Origin: Astropecten irregularis
Lineage: Eukaryota > Echinodermata > Asteroidea > Paxillosida > Astropectinidae
DNA length: 64,000 nt
NCBI GenBank assembly: GCA_963971285.1
Contig: OZ020265.1
Span: forward strand, 3,264,270-3,328,269
Reading direction: 5' to 3'
Shown: positions 57,201-64,000 of the stretch, in pieces
Numbering within the stretch: the first letter of the stretch is position 1
Layout of the letters: every line of letters begins with the position of its first letter
The notes under the pieces: model-generated
Database searches by the model: none
The model's input: the letters and a program-made list of their open reading frames with translations, nothing else
What the model was told of the DNA's origin: nothing
Position numbers and translations under genes: made by a program

Positions 57201-60200
57201 CCGCTGTTCGCACAAGTTTGCGACCAAGTTTGTCTTGGCACTTAACAGGCTGATATATGACCGGATATTGGGCTTTACCGTGTCGTTTTCCCATGCCCCA
57301 CTTTCACACTGGATTAATTGTCTCGCGTAAAGTGACCTGGGGGTCGGTTGCACGTAGCCCTACCACCGATTGTAACTGGAGTTACAAAGGACAACCCATC
57401 GTGTCCTACGTGGGGCTGCAGTGCATCAAAAGTCTTACGATTTATAGTAAGTTACGATGAGTTTGTGGAAATCGATCCCTGGTCACTCTAAGAGAGACAA
57501 TGCGAGGTTGGCCGTTAAAGTAACCATGGTACTTGTTTAAAGTAACTGAGAGGAAGATTTCCTTGGCGGTTTGAACTCGTCTTGAAATGGGTAAAGAAAC
57601 CATTGTCTCAGTGAGTTTTTAATACCAAAAAGGTCCAGTCCTATCTGGGCATTTATGAACTACTGGATTGCTAACTGTGTGCATTAAAGTCTATGGAAAA
57701 TGTTTTTAGTATATACTTTATAGCTGTACTTTACAGGTGCTTGTTTTTTTCACATGAATACACAAAACCTAAAACACTGATGTAAAAGTACATTGCATTT
57801 AGCTGTGCAAGTATGTAGGCATGGTGTAGTTATATCATTGTGCTGCATTTGCTTCTGCATATACACCCTACACACATACAGGCATCTTACATTGGAATAT
57901 GCATCTTGGAAGTGGTCATCTTATATTACATTGCATTTGTAGAACATTGTAACATTGTAGGTTGTACATCTTACATTGCATTCACAGGTAATAAGATTGG
58001 TGATAAGAAGAAAGGATCATTGAACACAGCAAGCAGTAAAGAGACGAGAGCTCTACTCAAGAAAGCAGAAAGGTAATGCAGTATCATCAGTCTATGTCAC
58101 TCATCCTATATGGTACTAGGTCTAGATACAATCAGTTGACTGTGTAATTGACCATTGCTTGCACATTATCCTTCTGTAAGCAATTTCCTGTTGGAGAGGA
58201 ATAAGTGATATACTCATAGCCTTAAAGGGCATGTACAACATTGGTAATGGTGACGGAACAGCTGCAGTGTGCTCAATTTGATTTGTCACAGGATAGAAAC
58301 AAATATTTTCAGCTCAATTGATCCTTGGATCATTGCAGTTGTTACGCCAAATTGTGTGGGAATAGCTGTCTCGTTTTTAATCTTTCCAAGATTAAAAATA
58401 TTTTGGTGTTTGGTTTTACTCTTTTCTGGATGAATACAGCATTTCAGGCAGGAACATTTTATAGTATGTTTCCACCATTACCGTCTTTATACCCTGTAAG
58501 TTAGACATAAATCTGTGAAGATTTCTGTTTTGGTCTGTTACCAATGTTGTACATGCCCTTTAATGCTTCAATCCTCCAAATCCCAAGACTGTGCTTATGG
58601 AAGTATTCTAAAGAGATCAGTTTGAATAACCCTTTCCGTCTGGGGAGCATCTGTAGCAGTCAGTCCACGTCATGGCCCTGAGAATATTCATGATTGCTTT
58701 GTTATTTCCATTGAAATACATTGACTTGGGTGTACTGTCTGGAACAAGAGGTTCAATGAACCTTTATTGTCCAAATAATTAGCTCATTGTGGTACATTTA
58801 CTCATTGATTTGCATTGAATAAATCAACATTTTCGAGCAAACCGCAATCTGAGAGTTCTAAACACAGCTGCTGCCCCCGATTACATCCACCTTGAATATG
58901 GGATATTGTCCAGCAGTTTTCATTCATACACGGGTTTACAGCGCATGCGTGGTAGTGCCTCGTTTTGAAGTCGCGATCAAAACTGCCGAAGTGTAAACCC
59001 GTGTATTGTCTTCGACAATGGACGGGCTTACACTTAGAAAAGTGCGCACGCGTGGAAGTGCCTCGTTTTGAAGTCGCGATCAAAACTGCCGAAGTGTAAA
59101 CCCGTGTATTGTCTTCGACAATGGACGGGCTTACACTTAGAAAAGTGCGCACGCGTGGAAGTGCCTCGTTTTGCAGTTGCGATTAAAATCCAAGATGGCC
59201 GCCATGGTGTAAACCCGTGTATTGTGTGCCCCCATCATTTACGCTGAGCTCCCTGCACACATAGCCTGGCCAGATGACCTTTATATGACTGATGGCTGAT
59301 AGTGAGGCTGGTACAAAACAAAAACAAAAACAAACAGGCTGAAGGGGTTCAAGTGATGTCATGAATACAGTCATTGTTCAAAATTGTTCCCATTCTAAAA
59401 CAAAAGTTTTGGGGGATAGGCTCAGTTAATAATAGAGAGGTTTTGCAAGCGAACGAATACGGTTAGCGTGCCGGATACATCACCAGTTTTTATGTACTTA
59501 TGACGTCACAGTTTTTCCGCTATCTGTTATACGTCTTCGAAACATGGATATCTTGCGCGTAAGTGTTAAACGTGTAGCAAATATCAGTAATTTTTTAATT
59601 CTCTGTTCATTTTTTGTCATGTGCATGACTAGATTAAAAAGAAAAGATTTGCTGTACACGAATATATCATTTCTATGTATTTCAAAACTTAAGAATAAGA
59701 CAAAATTAGCCTCAAAGTCAGGGACAAAAGTGGTTCTCCGTTGTCGAATATAGACTTCACTATTGCAAAGCATCGGATCGGCTGTTGACGTTTACGGGTA
59801 GCTAAACGTACACGTACGTGTACGCGTATGCGAACCCGTTCGCATGCGAAACCTCCCTATTGATACAGTCAATACAAGTAATAAACTTCTGCAAACTGCT
59901 CATCAGCCAAAATAATGACCTAAAATTTATAAAATGCATGGAGTTAGGAGGGCCCTCTAACTCCACGTATTGAATAGGCACAAAATTGCAAATGATTTGA
60001 ATATTATCTTTGACCTGATGATTTATTTGTTTGTTTCAGTCGTGAGGAGGATATTTGTCCATTTGGGCCGTTGACACAACGACTGATATCAGCACTAGTA
60101 GAAGAAAATATCATGACACCAATTGAAGATATCATCACAGATACATCTACCAAGGTATGTTACTATCAATATACCGTAAAGTGCCATGTATACGGCGCAC

Positions 60201-63200
60201 CCATGTATACGGCGCACCCCAACTTTTGACATCAGCCGGCAGAAAAAAAAAAAATCGGCCGTGAACGACCAAAAAAATTTGAAAACTGCATCGCTAATTT
60301 TTCTCAGCTCATTTGTGATTTGTATTTCAATTGAGAATTTCAATTCCAGAAAAATAAAAACAATGAATTACTCAATCCAACTCACAACTTTCAGGGATGT
60401 TTTGCCCGAGTTTGCAACAACCCGAAGTGCGTCAGTGTCACACAACGCTGCGCCACGCCACGCCGCAGAAAGCAGTACGTACGTACGGAGGCCTACATGA
60501 TGTAGGCCTACTATCGTTAAGCGTGCGGCGCGGCCTACATCCTGTCGTGCACACGTGCAAACAGTATTCGATCTCCACCATAGTAGACTTCCTCAGCAGT
60601 CTACAATACATTCCCGTTCCGTATTTTTTGTGTGAGTAGACAATTTGTTGCAAGCGCTGCGTGTCCAACTATCATGATCATAACGTTTGACTCGATCCAA
60701 AGCTATCGGCATTTTCCTCGCACGAAATACTTGCACGTGGTCGGGCCGACGAATGCTGGCAACTCGTACCAACCATATGCCGAGTCGCCGACCAACTCGC
60801 ACGCCGACCCGATCGTACGAGTTGGTAATTAGCGCACGGCGAGTTGGTCGGCGTACGGGTTTAGCGGCGTACGAGTTGGCTCAATTGCACCTCAAATTGT
60901 TCATCCTACGTCCGCAATAGCGCGAGCGAATTTTGTGATTGGCTAGACGATCTGCGCGCGCTTTACAAATTGTCATCTTTTACATAAGAACAAATCAAAA
61001 TGGCGGTTCACGTTGCAGCGAAACGCTGTCGCGAACTTGACGTTTTTACCCATGAAGATAAGGATATTTCCCAATGGAAACGTGACTATTGTTGATTAAA
61101 ATAATGACTCCAGACACTGGTTTGATAATTTATTGAACAATCACGACATTCTTAAATGAAATATGTACGTCCGACCATAGTCCAACGATCGGACCGTCAC
61201 GGCCCGGAGATTGCATTTACTGTAATGTAAATGCACATGTCCACTTGCCCGTCGTCGCGTGCACATTACGGCGCTCCAACCGTGTTTTCGCACGCTATTT
61301 TCGGTGTCTCTAGTCCTAACCCTTATCGATTTTTGCACTTCGGTTTTCCTTGGCCAATCGCAAGAGTCGGAAATATTAGATTTTTTAAGTGGTATTTTTC
61401 ATGAATCATTCGCTCAATTTTCAGTCAGACATCGTGCTTATTTGTTACCGTTGCTGCCGGTGCATCACATGCTTTAACTAGGCGCGGCGCAATGATCACA
61501 ACCCACACTCTCGAGACCGCCAGCGGGCTGTACCCATGTATACGGCGCACCCCAACTTTTGATTTTTGCCGAGGTGAAAAAAAGTGCGCCGTATACATGG
61601 AACTTTACGGTATACATAAATGGACTGACATCAGCACTAGCGCTAGTATGTTACTATCAATATTACATCAATGCAGATATTTCAACATGAAATCAACTCA
61701 TCTTCAGGCAAAGAAAATTGTGAATCCTGTGAAATTAGTTATAATGCGCTACAAAATGGAGTTACAAAATGTTTACATAACACATTTCTTAGTAAGCAGG
61801 AGGTCTTGGGTTCGAATCCCACCTGAGCCAATACATGTTTTGTTTTCATGTGCATTAAAAAAAGCACTTATTAAAGTGCTCAAATATGTCCGTGAAGGGG
61901 AATAAATTATTTGCATGATTCAATCACCCTGTCAATAAAATCAATAATAACACACTTTTCTTATGAATATTAATGATTTTGGTCGAGAGATAGATAATAT
62001 GCAAATAAGGCTTGCCCTTCACCGACGTGGATGAGCACTGCATACTCAGTGCTGGTTGAGTGCATGTGACAAAATCATGTGCTGACTCAGGTGGGATTCG
62101 AACCCATGACCTCCTGCCACTTTTCGTATGTTGTGATAAAATTGACCAGCAGATGTCAAATAATTTGTATGTCAGACATGATATAAAATAGAAAAATACG
62201 AGTAGCACTTTATTGACTAACTAAAGATGAAAATGTGCATGAGCTTTCGTAGCAACAACTACTTCATCAGATGCAAAATGTTTAACTCTAGTTAGTCAAT
62301 AAAGTGCTACTTGGATTTTTCTATTTTATATTGTTATCTGACTGACACGGCTAGTCGGCTACCCACCGTTACAGACATGATATAGCAATGATATTGACTT
62401 GTATTGGTTTGTATAATTACAGGGAGATGATAGCAAAGATGTTATTTCACCTAAGAATGGAAACCGTTTTACCGTGCCACATACCAGAGCATTAGAAGCA
62501 AGATTGAGAGAGGAACTGCTGAATCTAGGTACACACAGAATACATGCAGATGATGAGATTTATGTAGGAATAATAAGTAGCATTCGTGATCATGTGGGTA
62601 TTTTTATTTCACACAGTGATATTTCACATTGTCACACACTGAATGACTAAGGTCAGCAGCGCATCAAGGGAAAACAGCGCCCGGGGCAAGCATCAAAATT
62701 GCAACCCTAATTCCAACTTCTGATGCCAATGAAAAAAGAATAAGACAATTTGAAATTGGAATCTTTCTTTGTTTGTTCAGTGGATTAGATTTCCAATAAC
62801 TTCAACAGTACAGCAAAAAATGTTCCCCTTTTTTCGCCTTTGCGTTTTTTGTGCCCCCTAAAAAGTGGCGCCCGGGGCACATGCCCCTCCTTGTCCCCTC
62901 CTAGATCCCCCACTGCTCTGGGTTTGAAATGAACTTACAGGTATGGCGGACAACTGGGCCAGTCACAAATATTTCTTTTTATTTTATTTTATTTTATTTT
63001 ATTTTATTTATTCAATGAAAACAAACAGCAGTTAACCGCCACTTACAGGCATCATAAAACATTTAAAAGAAATAAGATGATTACCAAACAAATAAACATC
63101 CCATTAACAAACACGCATACACTAAAGCCCAACAATCAAATGAACCATCACATACACCACATAAACAAACACCCCAAAAAATAAAGAAACATTCACACCA

Positions 63201-64000
63201 ACAAACAAACGTCCCAATCCAACAACATAAATACAAACCCAACAAACATAAAAGCCCCACCCCACAAACATTTTACAAAAGCCTTAATATTTTGAGGGTC
63301 AAGGACTTATGAAGAAGCTTGTGGTAGACTAATAGAGATAAGATTCATTGTAGCTGAGAGGGCCTAGGAAGCTGGGGTTAATCTAGTAGACCTAACATTG
63401 TATGACTGCTATTTACTTATCAAAATCACCCCAGACAACCAGCACTGCATAGATTGAATGATGTATTGAGCATATAATGCAATGTAATGTCATGTATTGA
63501 AGCCATGGGGTACTGTGGCCTAGTGGTCTGGCGTGTTGAACTCAAAGTCTTGTGGTCAATCTACAGATTATGGGTTCGAATCCAGCCATGGGCTAGTGGT
63601 GCTTGCATCCTTGGGCAAGACGCTTTGTCACATACTGCTCCTTTCCACCCAGGTGTTAATGGGTACCTGTGATGGTAGAGATGACTTTGTGGTTTGATTA
63701 GCCTCTGTGCGACTACTGCAGCCAGGGCTGTATACACCCTAGAGAGTTGAGATGGTTTCAGGAATGTAAATTATGGCCCAATGACCAGGGATAATAATAA
63801 GTTTCTAATGTGCAGTAGAGTATATTCATAAAGTAGCTGTGCAAAATAGATGTCCTATATTATTATCAGTTTGATTACTAGCCATTGTCATGTTTGTATG
63901 TGTTATAATGTAACCATGAATATTCATACAGTCCCCCTCTGTTATTTCTCGAAGGTCTGTTAGATGCTGATGACCCAGTAACTGATGACACTGATGATGA
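48209..64000 (+). CDS. TADA3: Transcriptional adapter 3 (ADA3), 3' end outside window
   Basis: Adaptor subunit of SAGA- and ATAC-type histone acetyltransferase complexes in the nucleus, where it contacts the ADA2/GCN5 module. Coding exons: 48209-48299, 52306-52505, 53246-53425, 56496-56757, 57988-58072, 60040-60154, 62423-62528 and 63955 to beyond the edge. All phases join, giving about 361 residues; human TADA3 has 432. Landmarks: KDCPLQF (7-13), CPRYT at the end of exon 1, LDELDTLQLELETLL (probable coiled coil), a basic KRSRVEEKPEKPDKPPKKMK linker, QEYEFTDDP, NDAPDRFWASVEPYCADITS, IPPLGKHYALRWAQEDLLEEQ, CPFGPLTQRLISALVEENI and RFTVPHTRALEARLREELL. Coding exon 1 starts at 48186 after an acceptor, so a 5' UTR exon lies upstream. 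ATG 48209 is used here; a second ATG at 48215 fits the usual start better by length. Intron 1 begins with a large splice-junction minisatellite. Confidence 0.96.
48278..50203 (+). repeat. 35-bp minisatellite copied from the TADA3 exon 1/intron 1 junction
   Basis: About 54 head-to-tail units. The first 22 bp of the unit (from 'tcctgccctagatatacc') are the last 22 coding bases of exon 1, encoding the conserved CPRYT; the other 13 are the first bases of the intron (gtatgtcattcaa). The exon itself is thus the first unit. Every unit keeps CAG|GTATGT or CAG|GTACGT. Variation is mainly agatata/aggtata, ccctag/ccatag and tatgt/tacgt. Two single-base insertions (near 48910 and 49274) and one 11-bp extension (near 49490) are seen. 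Confidence 0.95.
50403..52172. mobile_element. Family G tRNA-like inverted-repeat element, split by a hAT-like insertion
   Basis: The outer parts are inverted: 'cttgcccttcatcgacgtag' with 'atgagcactacatactca' on the left, and 'tgagtatgtaatgctcacct' with 'acgtcgatgaag' on the right. Both sides carry a tRNA-like box: 'aggtgggattcgatccc' (reverse) and 'gggtttgaatcctacctg' (forward). The middle is occupied by 50576-51989. A related copy is at 61781-62125. Confidence 0.65.
50576..51989. mobile_element. hAT-like non-autonomous element
   Basis: About 1414 bp. Ends 'aggcctgggcgattaactcg' and 'ctaatcgcccaggcct' are inverted, followed by arrays of 'cgattaatcgattaatcgcg' at both ends. Flanking CCCGCAATA at 50567-50575 and 51990-51998 is a 9-bp direct repeat (8 bp if one base belongs to the end), as expected of hAT. 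No transposase motif in the interior. Confidence 0.8.
52506..53245. other. TADA3 intron 2, no gene
   Basis: Contains a family F end at about 52686-52712 ('gtcattgaaaaatgaacaaa') and otherwise unstructured AT-rich DNA, with inverted echoes at 52990-53165 ('gcgtatacgttgcgtgtgcg', 'acacacaacgtatacgc') suggesting another eroded MITE. Confidence 0.45.
53777..53986. mobile_element. Hairpin MITE in TADA3 intron 3
   Basis: Long inverted halves: 'ttgcggtgacaccatgtaat' with 'ctcttctgt', mirrored by 'acagaagagattacatggcg' with 'ttactgcaa'. An inner stem 'aaacagtgtgctttgttc' pairs with 'aacagagcacactgttt'. About 210 bp. Confidence 0.8.
54609..54716. mobile_element. Short hairpin element next to a Harbinger-like insertion
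   Basis: 'tgaatgtctcacattcatag' and 'ctacgaatgagaaacattca' are inverted around 'aaatttcacctcgtgaaat'. It ends at the TTA that borders the next element. Confidence 0.6.
54719..56254. mobile_element. PIF/Harbinger-like non-autonomous element
   Basis: 1536 bp. Termini 'ggccagacacaaaatatttt' and 'atataattgtgtctggcc' are inverted, with inner 'gtttccggttac'/'gtaaccggaaac' and 'cgaccgacc'-type matches. TTA on both sides (54716-54718, 56255-56257) fits the TWA target of PIF/Harbinger. Interior open frames (55100-55441 +, 55662-56013 -) show no DDE or Myb motif. Confidence 0.75.
56282..56430 (-). mobile_element. Family F: tRNA-like sequence inside terminal inverted repeats
   Basis: 149 bp. Both ends are the same 21-bp inverted repeat ('gtcattgaaaagtgaacaaa' and 'ttcacctttcaatgac'). 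Between them, on the - strand, lie 'gggctggatagctcagttgg', 'aagagcgccagtacggtgtt', and box B-like 'ggttcgaatcccgctcc'. Boxes A and B are good, but the 5' and 3' ends of the tRNA-like part do not pair as an acceptor stem. Best preserved copy of the family. Confidence 0.75.
56798..57156. mobile_element. Family A MITE (TTAA-type), TADA3 intron 4
   Basis: Inverted ends 'ttaaaggtagtatcatactt' and 'aagtatgatactactttta'. The interior has the family landmarks ('gaaatgcagattcatgggca', 'tacagcatttcaggcag', 'ttctgtttttg'). Target site resembles TTAA. 359 bp. Confidence 0.8.
57336..57482. mobile_element. Family C MITE, TADA3 intron 4
   Basis: Inverse orientation to the 7197 copy: 'cctgggggtcggttgcacg' start, 'gattgtaactggagttac', 'tacgtggggctgcagtgcat', 'agtaagttacgatgagtttg', ending 'aaatcgatccctgg'. 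Confidence 0.7.
58222..58563. mobile_element. Family A MITE (TTAA-type), intact copy, TADA3 intron 5
   Basis: 342 bp including TTAA at each end. The inverted termini AGGGCATGTACAACATTGG and CCAATGTTGTACATGCCCT match for 19 of 19 bases. TTAA duplication with AGGG start suits Kolobok-type elements. Interior landmarks as in other copies. Confidence 0.85.
58925..59200. repeat. 103-bp tandem repeat, two full units plus part
   Basis: 'agtgcctcgttttg' starts at 58954, 59057 and 59160, a constant 103-bp period. The unit contains 'gtcgcgatcaaaactgccga' and 'gtaaacccgtgtattgtctt'. The two full units are almost identical, so the duplication is recent. The third has diverged after 'cgttttg'. Confidence 0.9.
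59431..59861. mobile_element. MITE in TADA3 intron 5
   Basis: Inverted ends 'aatagagaggttttgcaagc' and 'gcgaaacctccctatt', extending to 'gaacg'/'cgttc'. About 431 bp, with an open 69-codon frame of no recognised family. Confidence 0.65.
60172..61612. mobile_element. mariner/pogo-like non-autonomous element, TADA3 intron 6
   Basis: 1441 bp. Termini 'taccgtaaagtgccatgtat' and 'atacatggaactttacggta' are inverted, with subterminal 'acggcgcac' pairs and 'ccccaacttttga' echoes at both ends. TA..TA borders fit the mariner group. It carries a small block of 16-bp GAGTTG repeats (60758-60880), so elements are nested. No transposase recognised. Confidence 0.75.
60758..60880. repeat. Small inverted block of 16-bp GAGTTG-type repeats
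   Basis: 'ggcaactcgtaccaacc' and 'gaccaactcgcacgccgac' on the left face 'gtacgagttgg' and 'gcgagttggtcggcgtacg' on the right. The lead-in 'cgaatgctggcaactcg' repeats that of the fold-back at 4464-5635 ('cgaatgctggtcaactcg'), tying the two to one family. Confidence 0.75.
61781..62125. mobile_element. Family G tRNA-like element, inverted pair
   Basis: The left half holds 'cttgggttcgaatcccacct' (box B-like), and the right half 'aggtgggattcgaacccatg' in reverse. 'gcccttcaccgacgtggatg' and 'actgcatactcagtgct' match the 50403 copy. The two halves face each other. Confidence 0.6.
62172..62342. mobile_element. Family H MITE with 55-bp inverted ends
   Basis: 'atataaaatagaaaaatacg' with 'gtagcactttattgactaac' on the left faces 'gttagtcaataaagtgctac' and 'ttctattttatat' on the right. 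The interior has a 'cttcatcagatgc' phrase. 171 bp. Confidence 0.8.
62651..62930. repeat. Dispersed repeat R1, copy 2
   Basis: Pairs with 803-1078: 'gcgcccggggcaagc', 'ccctaattccaac', 'tggattagatttccaataac', 'ggcgcccggggcacatgccc'. It lies in TADA3 intron 7. Confidence 0.65.
62968..63011. repeat. TTTTA microsatellite
   Basis: Pure pentamer run in TADA3 intron 7, followed by A/C-rich low-complexity DNA to about 63260. Confidence 0.85.
63505..63800 (+). mobile_element. tRNA-derived SINE
   Basis: The 5' head has box A-like 'tggcctagtggtctggc' and box B 'gggttcgaatccagcc'. It is followed by a body with 'cttgggcaagacgctttgtc' and 'tccacccaggtgttaatggg', the conserved central phrase of many deuterostome and mollusc SINEs. 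It ends in a 'gggataataataag' tail. It lies in TADA3 intron 7, in sense orientation. Confidence 0.8.

Overview
The window is animal nuclear DNA: AT-rich, intron-rich, with canonical GT..AG introns and very dense short inverted-repeat transposons. Three host genes can be assembled exon by exon. They encode a Polo-like kinase (PLK1, + strand, complete), the second GPI mannosyltransferase (PIGV, - strand, complete) and the SAGA/ATAC adaptor ADA3 (TADA3, + strand, running off the right edge). Their sequences, together with Kolobok-like and piggyBac-like relics and fold-back elements whose arms are short tandem repeats (like the TU elements described from sea urchins), suggest a marine invertebrate deuterostome, most likely an echinoderm. 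That placement is inference.

Layout. 1-2.7 kb: repeats, then a compact PLK1 promoter with two CCAAT boxes and a CHR-like site. 2.77-14.0 kb: PLK1 in 12 coding exons, its introns full of miniature inverted-repeat elements. 14-18.8 kb: probable PLK1 3' UTR and intergenic DNA. 18.8-34.1 kb: a transposon graveyard with THAP-like, Kolobok-like and piggyBac-like pieces, two unnamed amplified protein families, a small Polinton-type polymerase fossil, segmental duplications and one unexplained 186-codon ORF followed by a poly(A) run. 34.5-37.3 kb: a fold-back MITE and a pogo/Tigger-type element. 37.3-42.6 kb: PIGV in three exons. 42.6-48.2 kb: a nested palindromic element, a 51-bp satellite and further MITEs. 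48.2-64 kb: TADA3, eight coding exons seen, with large insertions in most introns.

The three genes do not form a pathway: PLK1 drives mitosis, PIGV works in the ER membrane, TADA3 acts in histone acetyltransferase complexes. The most unusual structures are (1) a ~1.9-kb minisatellite in TADA3 intron 1 whose 35-bp unit is a copy of the exon 1/intron 1 junction, giving about 54 tandem copies of a strong 5' splice site; (2) a family of fold-back elements whose arms are tandem 16-bp units sharing a GAGTTG core; (3) several MITE families with different interiors but the same GGGGCCRATTTCAC-like terminal box; (4) tRNA-like sequences lying inside inverted-repeat-bounded elements; and (5) a 51-bp satellite open in three frames on two strands.
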